Of a stretch of 64,000 bases of DNA, positions 8,577-17,048 are shown piece after piece; within the stretch, counting starts at the first letter, position 1, and the number at the start of each line of letters is the position of its first letter. Source of the DNA: Algoriphagus winogradskyi (GTDB taxonomy: Bacteria; Bacteroidota; Bacteroidia; Cytophagales; Cyclobacteriaceae); contig NZ_FXUA01000011.1 in the NCBI RefSeq assembly GCF_900182815.1, forward strand, positions 1 to 64,000, in the 5' to 3' direction. The notes under the pieces are model-generated. The model searched no databases. It saw nothing but the letters and a program-made list of their open reading frames with translations, and was not told the DNA's origin. Both the position numbers and the translations under genes were made by a program.

Positions 8577-9536
8577 TTATTTTTTCTTCGTAAAAAGTGA
8601 ATCGACAAATTCTTTCCGATTAAAGATTTGTAAATCAGTCATTTTCTCGCCTACTCCAATGTATTTGACTGGAATTTTAAATTGATCTGAGATGCCAATC
8701 ACCACACCGCCTTTGGCAGTTCCATCAAGTTTGGTGATGGCTAATGAAGTGATTTCTGTGACTTTTGTAAATTCTTTTGCCTGAATAAATGCATTTTGGC
8801 CAGTAGATCCATCTAAAACGAGGAGGATCTCATGCGGTGCATCAGGGATGAATTTTTGCATTACGCGCTTGATTTTGCCAAGTTCATTCATCAGATTCAC
8901 TTTGGTGTGGAGTCGCCCGGCAGTATCAATGATGACGACATCTGCATTAGAATCCACTCCTTGCTTTACCGCATCGAACGCTACCGACGCAGGATCTGTA
9001 TTCATGCCATGAGACACAACAGGAACGCCGACTCTGTTTCCCCAGAGTATCAATTGATCTACCGCCGCAGCTCTAAATGTATCTGCAGCACCTAGGATTA
9101 CTGATTTTCCTGCGGATTGGAAAAGATTTGCCAGTTTCCCTATTGTTGTCGTTTTGCCAACACCGTTCACTCCCACCACCATGATTACATAAGGTTTCTT
9201 TCCCTCCGGCAAATCAAAATCCATTAAATCTTGAGAATTGTTTTCCTTCAGAAGGTTTTCAATTTCTTCTTTGAGAATCACGTCGAGCTCCGCTGTGTTT
9301 ACATATTTGTCACGCGCTACTCGTTCTTCAATTCGTTGAATTACTTTGATTGTAGTGTCCACCCCCACGTCAGAGGTGATTAGTATTTCTTCCAATTCAT
9401 CCAAAATCTCATCGTCCACTTTGGACTTGCCGACTACGGCTTTACTGAGTTTTGAAAAAATGTTTTCGCTTGATTTCTGAAGGCCTTGATCGAGGCTTTC
9501 TTTCTTGTCTTTTGAAAAGAAACCAAAGATTCCCAT
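8577..9536 (-). CDS. ftsY: Signal recognition particle receptor FtsY
   Basis: 319 aa, a short FtsY with little acidic A domain and a full NG GTPase. GVNGVGKTTTIGKLA (G1), DTFRAAAVDQL, DTAGR (G3), TKLDGTAKGG (G4) and the GVGEKMTDLQ segment are all visible. It receives SRP-bound ribosomes at the membrane for co-translational insertion. It follows the bL28-bL33-DUF4295 genes on the same strand, but a terminator-like hairpin lies between them. Confidence 0.97.
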   Translation of the reverse strand: MGIFGFFSKDKKESLDQGLQKSSENIFSKLSKAVVGKSKVDDEILDELEEILITSDVGVDTTIKVIQRIEERVARDKYVNTAELDVILKEEIENLLKENNSQDLMDFDLPEGKKPYVIMVVGVNGVGKTTTIGKLANLFQSAGKSVILGAADTFRAAAVDQLILWGNRVGVPVVSHGMNTDPASVAFDAVKQGVDSNADVVIIDTAGRLHTKVNLMNELGKIKRVMQKFIPDAPHEILLVLDGSTGQNAFIQAKEFTKVTEITSLAITKLDGTAKGGVVIGISDQFKIPVKYIGVGEKMTDLQIFNRKEFVDSLFTKKK

Positions 9537-9565
9537 GGGTATGCGTTTTAAAAGTGGAATATAAC

Positions 9566-9600
9566 GAAAAAGTCCCTGCTGACCGATGGACAGAGGGACT
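9566..9600 (-). terminator. Terminator after the ribosomal protein operon
   Basis: AGTCCCT (9571-9577) pairs with AGGGACT (9594-9600), with an inner CTG/CAG extension; the minus strand continues into a T run. It lies 27 nt after the DUF4295 stop. Confidence 0.75.
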
Positions 9601-9627
9601 AGAATGCCTTATGCTGCAATTTGCAAC

Positions 9628-9780
9628 TTATTTTTTCAAGGTGTCCTGTACCAATGGGGAAGGAACCATTTCTTCTCTGAAGGTATAAGCGCCAGTCTTC
9701 TCAGATCTAACAGCCTTGATAACTTTGGCGTAAGTTACGCCGCCTTCTTTCTTAAGGGTTGCTACTACTTTCTTAGCCAT
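9628..9780 (-). CDS. DUF4295 small basic protein, ribosome-associated
   Basis: 50 aa: starts MAKKVVATLKKEGGVTYAKV and ends PLVQDTLKK. It is very basic and sits directly after rpmG, the usual place of DUF4295 in Bacteroidota. I recall that this family was assigned as an additional large-subunit protein (bL38) in a Flavobacterium ribosome structure; treat that as recollection. The start is clear: ATG with the common MAKK opening, shared with the neighbouring ribosomal genes. Confidence 0.85.
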   Translation of the reverse strand: MAKKVVATLKKEGGVTYAKVIKAVRSEKTGAYTFREEMVPSPLVQDTLKK

Positions 9781-9817
9781 AATTTTATCGTTTTAACGGA
9801 ATTGCTTCCGAGCTAAA

Positions 9818-10000
9818 TTATTTAATTTCTTTATGAACAGTTACCTTCTTCATAATTGGATTGAATTTTTTCAATTCCAATCTTTCAGTAGTATTTTTTC
9901 TATTCTTGGTAGTGATGTATCTTGAAGTACCTGGCAATCCAGAAGCTTTGTGCTCCGTGCATTCCATAATCACTTGTACTCTATTGCCTTTCTTAGCCAT
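9818..10000 (-). CDS. rpmG: 50S ribosomal protein bL33
   Basis: 60 aa, MAKKGNRVQVIMECTEHKAS with the SRYITTKNRKNTTERLELKK core of bL33. Only one of the usual zinc-binding cysteines is present (C14), so it is a zinc-independent C-minus form. It lies between rpmB (31 nt gap) and the DUF4295 gene, a typical order in this phylum. Confidence 0.97.
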   Translation of the reverse strand: MAKKGNRVQVIMECTEHKASGLPGTSRYITTKNRKNTTERLELKKFNPIMKKVTVHKEIK

Positions 10001-10031
10001 CTTTGTATTGATTTTAAGGTAGTGACCTTGA

Positions 10032-10274
10032 TTATCTGATTACAATCATCCCGTTATCCTGAGCTTCTTTCAAAACCGCAGTGATACCTTTCTTATTGAT
10101 AGTCTTCAATGCCTTAGTACAAACTTTCAAAGTGATCCATGCATCTTCTTCTGGAACGTAGAACGTCTTCTTGTGAAGATTTGGGTAGAATCTACGCTTA
10201 GTCTTGTTGTTTGCATGGGAGACGTTGTTACCTACTCGAGGTCTTTTTCCGGTTATGTCACAAACTTTTGCCAT
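10032..10274 (-). CDS. rpmB: 50S ribosomal protein bL28
   Basis: 80 aa, MAKVCDITGKRPRVGNNVSH, the standard bL28 opening. An in-frame upstream ATG would add 25 residues that do not match the family, so the start at 10274 is preferred. It is first of the bL28-bL33-DUF4295 set. Confidence 0.97.
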   Translation of the reverse strand: MAKVCDITGKRPRVGNNVSHANNKTKRRFYPNLHKKTFYVPEEDAWITLKVCTKALKTINKKGITAVLKEAQDNGMIVIR

Positions 10275-10376
10275 GGTAATGTATAGTAAATTGTATCCGT
10301 TTCTGTAATGAGTCTGCAAATATCGGAACTTTTTGGGGATATGCAACAATGCATTTCAAAAATATTCCCTTTTATA

Positions 10377-10535
10377 TCAGACTTTTGGGTAGGGACAGTG
10401 TTTACAGCCGTTCCCGCAGCAATAGCCCCGTTTTAGATGATAACTTTTTGTGAAAACCATCAGTCCTTGCTCGTTGAAATAGAAGTCTTCCGAACTTAAT
10501 GGGCTACTAGGTTGAGGGTTCTTCGGATCTTTCAT
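10377..10535 (-). CDS. DUF5522 small cysteine-rich protein
   Basis: 52 aa, opening MKDPKNPQPSSPLSSEDFYF and ending RGYCCGNGCKHCPYPKV. The EDFYFNEQGLMVFTKSYHLK stretch and the CC-x3-C-x2-C cluster match DUF5522, a small Bacteroidota family. The four cysteines suggest a metal or Fe-S site, but no function is known. The gene is divergent from rocD and lies about 100 nt upstream of rpmB on the same strand. It is short enough to be missed by many gene finders. Confidence 0.82.
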   Translation of the reverse strand: MKDPKNPQPSSPLSSEDFYFNEQGLMVFTKSYHLKRGYCCGNGCKHCPYPKV

Positions 10536-10556
10536 GGTTCGGGCAAAGGCAATTAC

Positions 10557-10564
10557 TATATTTG
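10557..10564 (+). promoter_or_regulatory. -7 box upstream of rocD
   Basis: TATATTTG matches the Bacteroidota -7 consensus TAnnTTTG exactly, 46 nt before the chosen rocD start. A clear -33 TTTG is not seen. Its position argues against a start codon further upstream at 10562. Confidence 0.45.
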
Positions 10565-10609
10565 GACTTGACGAGTCCTTATTATATAGTATACAAAATT
10601 ACGAAAAAC

Positions 10610-11845
10610 ATGCAGACTATCACTTCCAGTAAGCAAGCAATAGAGTTAGAAGATCAATACGGCGCGCATAATTATCATCCATTGCCTGTGGTTCTTGCAA
10701 GAGGCGAAGGGGTTTTTCTCTGGGATGTAGAGGGTAAGCGTTACTATGATTTCTTGTCAGCCTATTCTGCCGTGAATCAAGGTCACTGCCATCCTCGTAT
10801 AAAGGATGCTTTAATAGAGCAGGCAAGTACCTTGACTTTGACATCCCGCGCATTTCATAATGACGTATTAGGACCTTTTGAAAAATACATTTCCGATTAT
10901 TTCGGTTTTGATAAAGTGCTTCCAATGAACACTGGAGCCGAAGGTGTGGAGACTGCGATCAAAATCGCCAGGAAGTGGGGGTATGAGAAAAAGGGTGTGG
11001 ATGAAAATCGAGCGAAGATCGTAGTAGCGGAGAATAACTTCCACGGCAGAACTACTACTATCATTTCTTTTTCTAATGATGAAAACGCTAGAAAGAACTT
11101 TGGTCCCTATACAGCTGGATTTGTGAAAATCCCTTACGATGATATACATGCATTAAACGCAGTCTTGGATGATCCTGATGTGGTGGCATTTTTAGTAGAG
11201 CCAATACAAGGTGAAGCTGGAGTGTATGTGCCTGGGCCAAACTATCTAAAAGAAGCTAAGGCTGCCTGCGAGGCAAAGAATGTTTTATTTATAGCAGATG
11301 AAATTCAGACAGGGATTGCACGAACAGGAAAGTTGCTGGCTGTGGATCATGAAAATGTACGTCCGGATATTCTGATTCTTGGAAAAGCCGTTTCAGGTGG
11401 ATTCTATCCAGTATCTCTTGTTTTGGCAGATGATGCGGTGATGAATGTCATCAAGCCAGGTCAGCACGGTTCTACTTTCGGAGGTAATCCTCTAGGAGCC
11501 CGCGTAGCCATGACCGCTTTGGAAGTGGTAAAGGATGAAAAGCTTGCGGAGAATGCTGAGAGGTTAGGTGAATTATTTAGGTTTAGGATGCAGAAGCTTG
11601 TGGAGAAATCAGATCTAGTGACGCTTGTTAGAGGAAAGGGTTTGCTCAACGCGGTAGTGATTAATGATACTGAAGAAAGCAGTACAGCTTGGGATATTTG
11701 TGTTGCCTTGAAAGACAACGGTCTTTTGGCGAAGCCTACACACGGTAATATTATCCGTTTTGCTCCTCCGCTAGTAATGACCGAAGAACAGATTCATGAG
11801 TGCTGTGATATTATTGAGAAGACGATTACTTCTTTTGGAAAGTAG
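10610..11845 (+). CDS. rocD: Ornithine--oxo-acid transaminase
   Basis: 411 aa, class III PLP aminotransferase. The PLP lysine lies in LILGKAVSGGFYPVS; NTGAEGVETAIKIARKWGY, the Asp of FIADEIQTGIARTGK and GQHGSTFGGNPL are typical of ornithine aminotransferase. It converts ornithine plus 2-oxoglutarate to glutamate semialdehyde plus glutamate, linking arginine breakdown to proline and glutamate. The ATG at 10610 is chosen because the extra upstream residues do not fit and overlap a -7 promoter box. A terminator follows. Confidence 0.93.
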   Translation: MQTITSSKQAIELEDQYGAHNYHPLPVVLARGEGVFLWDVEGKRYYDFLSAYSAVNQGHCHPRIKDALIEQASTLTLTSRAFHNDVLGPFEKYISDYFGFDKVLPMNTGAEGVETAIKIARKWGYEKKGVDENRAKIVVAENNFHGRTTTIISFSNDENARKNFGPYTAGFVKIPYDDIHALNAVLDDPDVVAFLVEPIQGEAGVYVPGPNYLKEAKAACEAKNVLFIADEIQTGIARTGKLLAVDHENVRPDILILGKAVSGGFYPVSLVLADDAVMNVIKPGQHGSTFGGNPLGARVAMTALEVVKDEKLAENAERLGELFRFRMQKLVEKSDLVTLVRGKGLLNAVVINDTEESSTAWDICVALKDNGLLAKPTHGNIIRFAPPLVMTEEQIHECCDIIEKTITSFGK

Positions 11846-11870
11846 AGTAACCTATCTGTTTATTGAATTG

Positions 11871-11906
11871 ACCCTCCCTTGTTTTTGGAACTTGGGAGGG
11901 TTTTTT
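11871..11906 (+). terminator. Rho-independent terminator of rocD
   Basis: ACCCTCCC (11871-11878) pairs with GGGAGGGT (11894-11901), followed by T6. It lies 25 nt after the rocD stop. Confidence 0.9.
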
Positions 11907-11952
11907 AGTGTCTTATACTTAATTTTGAAAACTTAAAAAACTCGACCAACAC

Positions 11953-12606
11953 ATGTTAAAAGCTGTCATTTTTGATATGGATGGGGTGATTTGTCATACC
12001 AATCCATTTCATTCTATTGCTTTCCAGCAATTTTTTGCGAAGCGAAACCTCAATCCTACTGAAGCGGAATATGTAGAACATATGTATGGGAAAAACAACG
12101 GGTATATTCTGAGTCATTTCCTTGGTAGAAAAATAGAGGGTACAGAATTAGCATTGCTGGAGGATGAGAAAGAAGGGCTTTTCAGGGAAATCTATAAGGA
12201 TGAAGTGAATCCTATTTCAGGTTTTATGGAGTTTTTTGAGAAGTTGAAATCCGAAGGCTTGCTCACTGCTGTGGCTACCTCGGCTCCTCGTGCAAATCTA
12301 GACCTAATTATAGGTGTGCTTGGTATAGGAGAGCAAATGCAATCGCAGCTTGCTTCTGAAGATGTGTCAAAGCATAAACCTGACCCGGAAGTCTACCTAA
12401 AAAGTGCGGCAAAGCTTGGTTTGAAGCCTGAGGAATGCTTGGTGTTTGAAGATTCTTTCTCAGGAGCAAGTGCCGGAATCAATGCGGGGATGAAAGTGGT
12501 GGGTGTACTTTCCAGTCATACTAAAGATGAGTTGCCGACTTGTGACCTATATATAGAAGATTACAAAAACTTAGATCTTGTCCATATTCAACAACTTTTC
12601 AAATAA
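11953..12606 (+). CDS. HAD family phosphatase/phosphomutase (beta-PGM-like)
   Basis: 217 aa. HAD motif I is FDMDGVICHT (D8 nucleophile, D10), motif II VATSA, motif III Lys in KHKPDPEVY, and motif IV VFEDSFSGASAG. The alpha-helical cap after motif I puts it in subclass IA with beta-phosphoglucomutase-like and sugar-phosphate phosphatases. The substrate is not predictable. It ends 3 nt before hemB, so the two are co-transcribed, although no pathway link is known. Confidence 0.85.
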   Translation: MLKAVIFDMDGVICHTNPFHSIAFQQFFAKRNLNPTEAEYVEHMYGKNNGYILSHFLGRKIEGTELALLEDEKEGLFREIYKDEVNPISGFMEFFEKLKSEGLLTAVATSAPRANLDLIIGVLGIGEQMQSQLASEDVSKHKPDPEVYLKSAAKLGLKPEECLVFEDSFSGASAGINAGMKVVGVLSSHTKDELPTCDLYIEDYKNLDLVHIQQLFK

Positions 12607-12609
12607 ATC

Positions 12610-13578
12610 ATGCTAAGAAGACCTAGAAGAAATAGAAAATCCGAAGCTGTAAGGAATCTTGTCGAAGAAACCAGTCTTTCTGTCAAAGATCTGATCTTCC
12701 CTATGTTTCTGGTGGATGGTGTCAAGAAGAAGGTAGCGATTGATTCCATGCCTAATATATATAGGTACTCTATAGATACGATGCTTGGTGAAATTGAAAG
12801 CTGTTTGAAATTGGGGATTCAGTCTTTTGATGTGTTTCCTGCTTATTCGGATAGTTTGAAAGATGCTATTGCTTCAGAAAGTTATAATCCTGAGACTTTT
12901 TACCTGAAGGCACTTCGTGAAATCAAAAAGGAATTTCCAGAAGTATGTCTAATGTCTGATGTGGCAATGGATCCATATAGTAGTGACGGGCACGATGGAT
13001 TAGTGAAAGACGGTAAAATTTTAAATGATGAGACGCTTGAAATTCTTGCAAGGATGTCCTTAGCTCAGGCAGATGCAGGTGTGGATATCATTGGTCCGTC
13101 TGATATGATGGATGGTCGAGTAGGTTATATACGGGAGTTATTGGACGAAAGTGGTTTTACAGAGACCTCTATCATGTCTTATACTGCTAAATATGCCAGT
13201 GCATTTTATGGTCCGTTTAGAGATGCCTTGGATTCTGCGCCGAAGTTCGGTGATAAAAAGACTTATCAGATGAATCCAGCAAATTCTCAGGAGGCATTGA
13301 TAGAAGGTGATTTGGATACCGAAGAAGGTGCGGACTTCCTGATGGTGAAGCCAGCGCTTTCCTATTTGGACATTATTAAACTTCTAAACGATAATTTCCC
13401 ATTGCCGATAGCTGCTTATAATGTGTCTGGTGAGTACAGTATGATTAAAGCTTCAGCAGACAAGGGTTGGATCGATAATGATCGAGCTATGCTCGAAGTG
13501 TTGTTGAGCATAAAACGAGCTGGAGCGAAGGTTATTCTTACATATTTTGCCAAAGAATATGCAAGCTTGATGAAATAG
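12610..13578 (+). CDS. hemB: Porphobilinogen synthase (delta-aminolevulinate dehydratase)
   Basis: 322 aa. It condenses two 5-aminolevulinate molecules to porphobilinogen, the first common tetrapyrrole step. RRPRRNRKSEAVRNLVEET opens the protein; SYTAKYASAFYGPFRDA and FLMVKPALSYLDII carry the two active-site lysines. The metal loop reads MSDVAMDPYSSDGHDG, without the three cysteines of zinc enzymes, so a magnesium-type enzyme is likely. Other heme genes in this window (hemE, hemC) lie far away. Confidence 0.96.
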   Translation: MLRRPRRNRKSEAVRNLVEETSLSVKDLIFPMFLVDGVKKKVAIDSMPNIYRYSIDTMLGEIESCLKLGIQSFDVFPAYSDSLKDAIASESYNPETFYLKALREIKKEFPEVCLMSDVAMDPYSSDGHDGLVKDGKILNDETLEILARMSLAQADAGVDIIGPSDMMDGRVGYIRELLDESGFTETSIMSYTAKYASAFYGPFRDALDSAPKFGDKKTYQMNPANSQEALIEGDLDTEEGADFLMVKPALSYLDIIKLLNDNFPLPIAAYNVSGEYSMIKASADKGWIDNDRAMLEVLLSIKRAGAKVILTYFAKEYASLMK

Positions 13579-13603
13579 AGATCTTAGGTGTATTGTTACC
13601 TAT

Positions 13604-13629
13604 AAAACCGGCATATGTCGGTTTTTTTT
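13604..13629 (+). terminator. Rho-independent terminator of hemB
   Basis: AAAACCGGC / GTCGGTTTT stem (one G-T pair) with a 4-nt loop and a long T run, 25 nt after the hemB stop. Confidence 0.8.
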
Positions 13630-14098
13630 ATGCCTATGGGGTAGATTTCTAGGTATGATTTCTAATAATTATGACATTTTTTTTAAAAATGGGTTAAAAA
13701 AATATCGTATTTCTAAAAATTTATATTTTTCGTAAAAACAAACTGATTGCTTAAAATCCTGTTTTTTTCATTTTTTTGAAATAAAATTTCAATTTGAGCC
13801 TATTTTTTTTATCAATATTTCGAATTGACAGTGATGCAATCGGTTTCGTAGAATATTATGCATCCAAACCAAATAATATTTTTTATAGTATGAGGTTTTT
13901 AAAATGACCATAAAACGTATATTTTTTGCAAAAAATGTAAAAATAGGGTAGAAAAATATATCAAAAATCAGTTTTTGGTGCATAAAACGTAAAAATAGAT
14001 TTGTTTTATTATCAATAATATAATTACATTCGGTCCAAGTTAAATACATAAAACCTATCGTAAATTCTGAAATTTGTTCTAATAACTATATCTAACCT
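13630..14098 (+). promoter_or_regulatory. AT-rich region upstream of amt with direct repeats
   Basis: No convincing gene: the open frames here are low-complexity and rich in Phe, Ile, Tyr and Lys. The region is extremely AT-rich. It contains CATAAAACGTA at 13909-13919 and 13981-13991 and the near copy CATAAAACCTA at 14047-14057. The last copy runs into a 20-mer (14051-14070) that recurs at 16873-16892. These are probably regulator sites or promoter elements for amt. No Bacteroidota -7 box could be assigned with confidence. Confidence 0.45.
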
Positions 14099-15397
14099 AT
14101 GAAGTATTTCGCAACACTGTTGGCCCAAGATGCGGCCGCAACAATGGACTTGTCGGCAGAGATTTCTCAAAATCTCCTCACGACAAACAACGTTTGGATG
14201 ATGCTTTCCACTGCCTTAGTGTTTATTATGCACTTGGGCTTTGCTGGAGTTGAAGCAGGATTTGGTCAAGCCAAAAACACTGTTAACATCTTATTCAAAA
14301 ACACAATCACCCCAATACTTGGTATTCTATCATATGCCTTTGTTGGGTTCTACCTGATGTACCCGGGGTTTGAAACTCCAGGGTGGTTTTCATTTGATGC
14401 TGCAGGTTGGAGTATGTTTTGGTTTTCACCAGGAGATGCTGATGTGACCACGGGTTATGCTGATGGAGGCTATACTTACTGGACTGATTTCTTGTTCCAA
14501 GCTATGTTTGCCGCTACTGCTGCTACAATTGTATCTGGAGCTATAGCGGAGCGAGTGAAATTATGGGCGTATCTGGTTTTCACTCTATTATATGTTGGTA
14601 TAGTGTATCCAATTATTGGAAGTTGGAAATGGGGTGGTGGAGCTCTAGACGCAATGGGCTTCTATGATTTCGCAGGTAGTACTTTGGTTCACTCTGTAGG
14701 TGGATGGGGAGCTTTGGCAGGTGTAATACTAGTTGGTCCTAGAATTGGAAAATATGTAAACGGAAAGACTGTAGATAAGCCGGGGTCAAGTGTTCCATTG
14801 GCGGTAATTGGTGTCTTTTTGCTTTGGCTAGGATGGTTTGGATTCAACGGGGGCTCTGTGCTTTCAGCTGATCCGGGACTAGTTTCCTTTGTATTAGTTA
14901 CTACTTGTTTAGCAGCTTGTGCTGGCGGGCTTGGAGGTTTTCTTGCTGGAAATTTAGTTTTCAAACGCCTTGATCTTGGTATGGTGCTCAATGGAGTACT
15001 GGCAGGTTTGGTTGGTATCACAGCGGGAGCTGATGTGATCAACCCATTAGCTGCAGTATTTGTAGGCTTTGTGGCTGGAATTCTAGTAGTGTATTCTGCA
15101 GTATTACTTGATAGGTTGCATCTAGATGATGTGGTAGGTGCTATTTCTGTTCACCTAACCTGTGGAATATGGGGCACTCTTGCTGTAGGTCTTTTTTCCA
15201 CTAATCCTGAGCATACATTTTTCACTCAGTTATTAGGAGTTGCTATATGCGGTGTCGCAGCCTTCTCCGCTGCCTTCATCATCTTTTTTGTACTTAAAAA
15301 GACTATTGGGATTCGAGTTTCTGAGGAGCATGAGCGTAACGGCTTAGATTCTCACGAACATGGAATCCGTGGTTACACTATTGTATACGACGAATAG
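14099..15397 (+). CDS. amt: Ammonium transporter (Amt/MEP/Rh family)
   Basis: 432 aa with about 11 membrane segments. The Amt core shows GFAGVEAGFGQAKN, FLFQAMFAATAATIVSGA, the pore-His segment DFAGSTLVHSVGGWGALAG and the second pore-His segment ISVHLTCGIWGT. It moves ammonium across the inner membrane as trimers. No glnK/PII gene is beside it, unlike the common glnK-amt pair. An outer-membrane porin gene follows at 83 nt with no terminator between, suggesting paired uptake across both membranes. A short hydrophobic stretch precedes the first helix, so an alternative start at M16 is possible. Confidence 0.94.
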   Translation: MKYFATLLAQDAAATMDLSAEISQNLLTTNNVWMMLSTALVFIMHLGFAGVEAGFGQAKNTVNILFKNTITPILGILSYAFVGFYLMYPGFETPGWFSFDAAGWSMFWFSPGDADVTTGYADGGYTYWTDFLFQAMFAATAATIVSGAIAERVKLWAYLVFTLLYVGIVYPIIGSWKWGGGALDAMGFYDFAGSTLVHSVGGWGALAGVILVGPRIGKYVNGKTVDKPGSSVPLAVIGVFLLWLGWFGFNGGSVLSADPGLVSFVLVTTCLAACAGGLGGFLAGNLVFKRLDLGMVLNGVLAGLVGITAGADVINPLAAVFVGFVAGILVVYSAVLLDRLHLDDVVGAISVHLTCGIWGTLAVGLFSTNPEHTFFTQLLGVAICGVAAFSAAFIIFFVLKKTIGIRVSEEHERNGLDSHEHGIRGYTIVYDE

Positions 15398-15479
15398 TCA
15401 ATCCTTTGACTGCCAAAGAGTAGACTTTGGCAGTATTCCTACGCTAATTATTATTTATAAACCTATACCTATTATCGAC

Positions 15480-16661
15480 ATGAAAAAAATTCAATTACTA
15501 CTAGTAGCCTTAATATTGATTGGTACTACAAGCTCATTTGCTCAAGATGTAATTATTATCGAAGAAGAGGAGCCTTCAAAACTGACGTTTTCAGGTTCTG
15601 TTGATGCCTATTTCAGAACAAACTTTAACGGTCCAAATAAAGGCGATAATTTTCAAGCGCCTGCCACATCATTTGGTAATTTGCCAGGTTTCTCACTAGG
15701 TATGGCAAATATTATTGCTACTTACGAAGGTGAGAAAGTGGGAGCGGTAGCTGACTTAGTCTTTGGGCCTAGAGGAGAGGATGCTGTTTTTGGGTCTCCA
15801 CTGTATGCAGGAGGAATGGCTGGTAGCTCACAAATTGTCAACCAGTTGTATGTTTACTGGAACGTAAGCGACGCGGTGACCTTAACTATGGGGAACTTCA
15901 ATACCTTTTTGGGTTATGAAGTGATCTCTCCAACTGCTAACTTCAATTACTCCACTTCTTACATGTTCTCTTACGGTCCATTTTCTCACACTGGCTTAAA
16001 GGCAGATTTTGCACTATCTGATAAATGGTCATTGATGGCAGCAGTGATGAATCCAACGGATATGACAGAATTCAATCTAATGGGTACTTATACTTTAGGC
16101 GCACAGTTAGGATATTCTACAGATGCTGGAGGGGCTTATTTGAATTTTGTATATGGGGATCAGGATGGTAAGCTTGATATGGATGCACCTTTGGTATCTG
16201 GTCAATCTTCTATGGGCAGCCTTTTTCAAGTGGATTTGACAGCTGGATTCGATGTCTCTGAGTCTATTTATGTAGGAATAAATACTACCTACAACACTAC
16301 TTCCGCAGGTGAACAATATACTGGTTCGAGTATATCTGATTTGGACGGGGACGGCGCAGGCTTCTTGGGCTTTGCTGGATATCTTCAGGCTACTACTTCG
16401 GACGTATTTTCTATTGGACTTCGTGGAGAATACTTTAGTGTCTTCAACGGTGGACTTGGTGGAGTGGTAGGGTTAGACGCTCAAGGTGATGGTAGTGTTT
16501 TTGCAGCTACTTTATCAGGTAACGTAAGAGTACACAAAAATCTTACGTTGATTCCTGAGTTGAGAATGGATTCTATGAGCGAAGATTTCTTCACCGACAA
16601 CGATATGAATGCTAGCAAAAATCTTTCTTCCTTTATGTTGGCAGCAGTTTTCGCATTCTAA
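15480..16661 (+). CDS. Outer membrane beta-barrel porin linked to amt
   Basis: 393 aa. The signal peptide MKKIQLLLVALILIGTTSSF ends near FAQ, followed by an acidic stretch IIIEEEEPSK and then beta-strand-rich sequence ending in an aromatic strand (SFMLAAVFAF), as in outer-membrane barrels. An upstream in-frame start would add 40 residues overlapping amt and without a signal peptide, so the ATG at 15480 is chosen. The amt-porin order suggests diffusion of nitrogen compounds through the outer membrane (inference). A terminator follows. Confidence 0.82.
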   Translation: MKKIQLLLVALILIGTTSSFAQDVIIIEEEEPSKLTFSGSVDAYFRTNFNGPNKGDNFQAPATSFGNLPGFSLGMANIIATYEGEKVGAVADLVFGPRGEDAVFGSPLYAGGMAGSSQIVNQLYVYWNVSDAVTLTMGNFNTFLGYEVISPTANFNYSTSYMFSYGPFSHTGLKADFALSDKWSLMAAVMNPTDMTEFNLMGTYTLGAQLGYSTDAGGAYLNFVYGDQDGKLDMDAPLVSGQSSMGSLFQVDLTAGFDVSESIYVGINTTYNTTSAGEQYTGSSISDLDGDGAGFLGFAGYLQATTSDVFSIGLRGEYFSVFNGGLGGVVGLDAQGDGSVFAATLSGNVRVHKNLTLIPELRMDSMSEDFFTDNDMNASKNLSSFMLAAVFAF

Positions 16662-16693
16662 AAATTTAAACAGGGTCTATTGTTAATCATAAA

Positions 16694-16722
16694 GCCGGGA
16701 TGGATTTCATCTCGGTTTTTTT
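16694..16722 (+). terminator. Terminator of amt-porin unit
   Basis: GCCGGGATG (16694-16702) pairs with CATCTCGGT (16708-16716), 5-nt loop, then T run. Confidence 0.85.
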
Positions 16723-17048
16723 CATTTTTAGGCACTTTGGTCTAAAAGTGGTTCACTTTGAAGTCGTGTTTGGCGAAAAAAGAGTTGAACACCTCAATTT
16801 CAGGTTTGTTTTTAAACCATAAAAAATAAGTTTTACAGCTATTTTAAAAATATAATTTTATCATTTCTAAAAAAACCTATAGTAAATACTGATTTTATGT
16901 AACCTTTTTATGTGTCTGTAGTATAGTACCCTAAGAGCAACTTAAACTATACTCGTAATGAAATTGAGCAGGGCTTAAATGTCACACATAGGGTGATAGC
17001 GTGTCCCGCGAGATTCCATTTGGCAATTAAAAATCAAATTAAAATCAT
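16723..17048 (+). promoter_or_regulatory. Leader region of the small secreted repeat protein
   Basis: 326 nt without a gene. The first half is AT-rich and holds AAACCTATAGTAAATACTGA (16873-16892), 18/20 identical to the element just before amt. The second half (16921-17048) is less AT-rich and looks like a long untranslated leader; no known RNA family is recognised. Confidence 0.4.

Noticed and set aside
8832..9095. Plus-strand frame inside ftsY
   Set aside because: Shadow of the ftsY reading frame; the sequence has no domain-like pattern.
13789..14049. 86-codon minus-strand frame upstream of amt
   Set aside because: Low-complexity Phe/Ile/Lys/Tyr composition that follows from the AT-rich DNA, no domain, and it covers the repeat elements of the amt upstream region.
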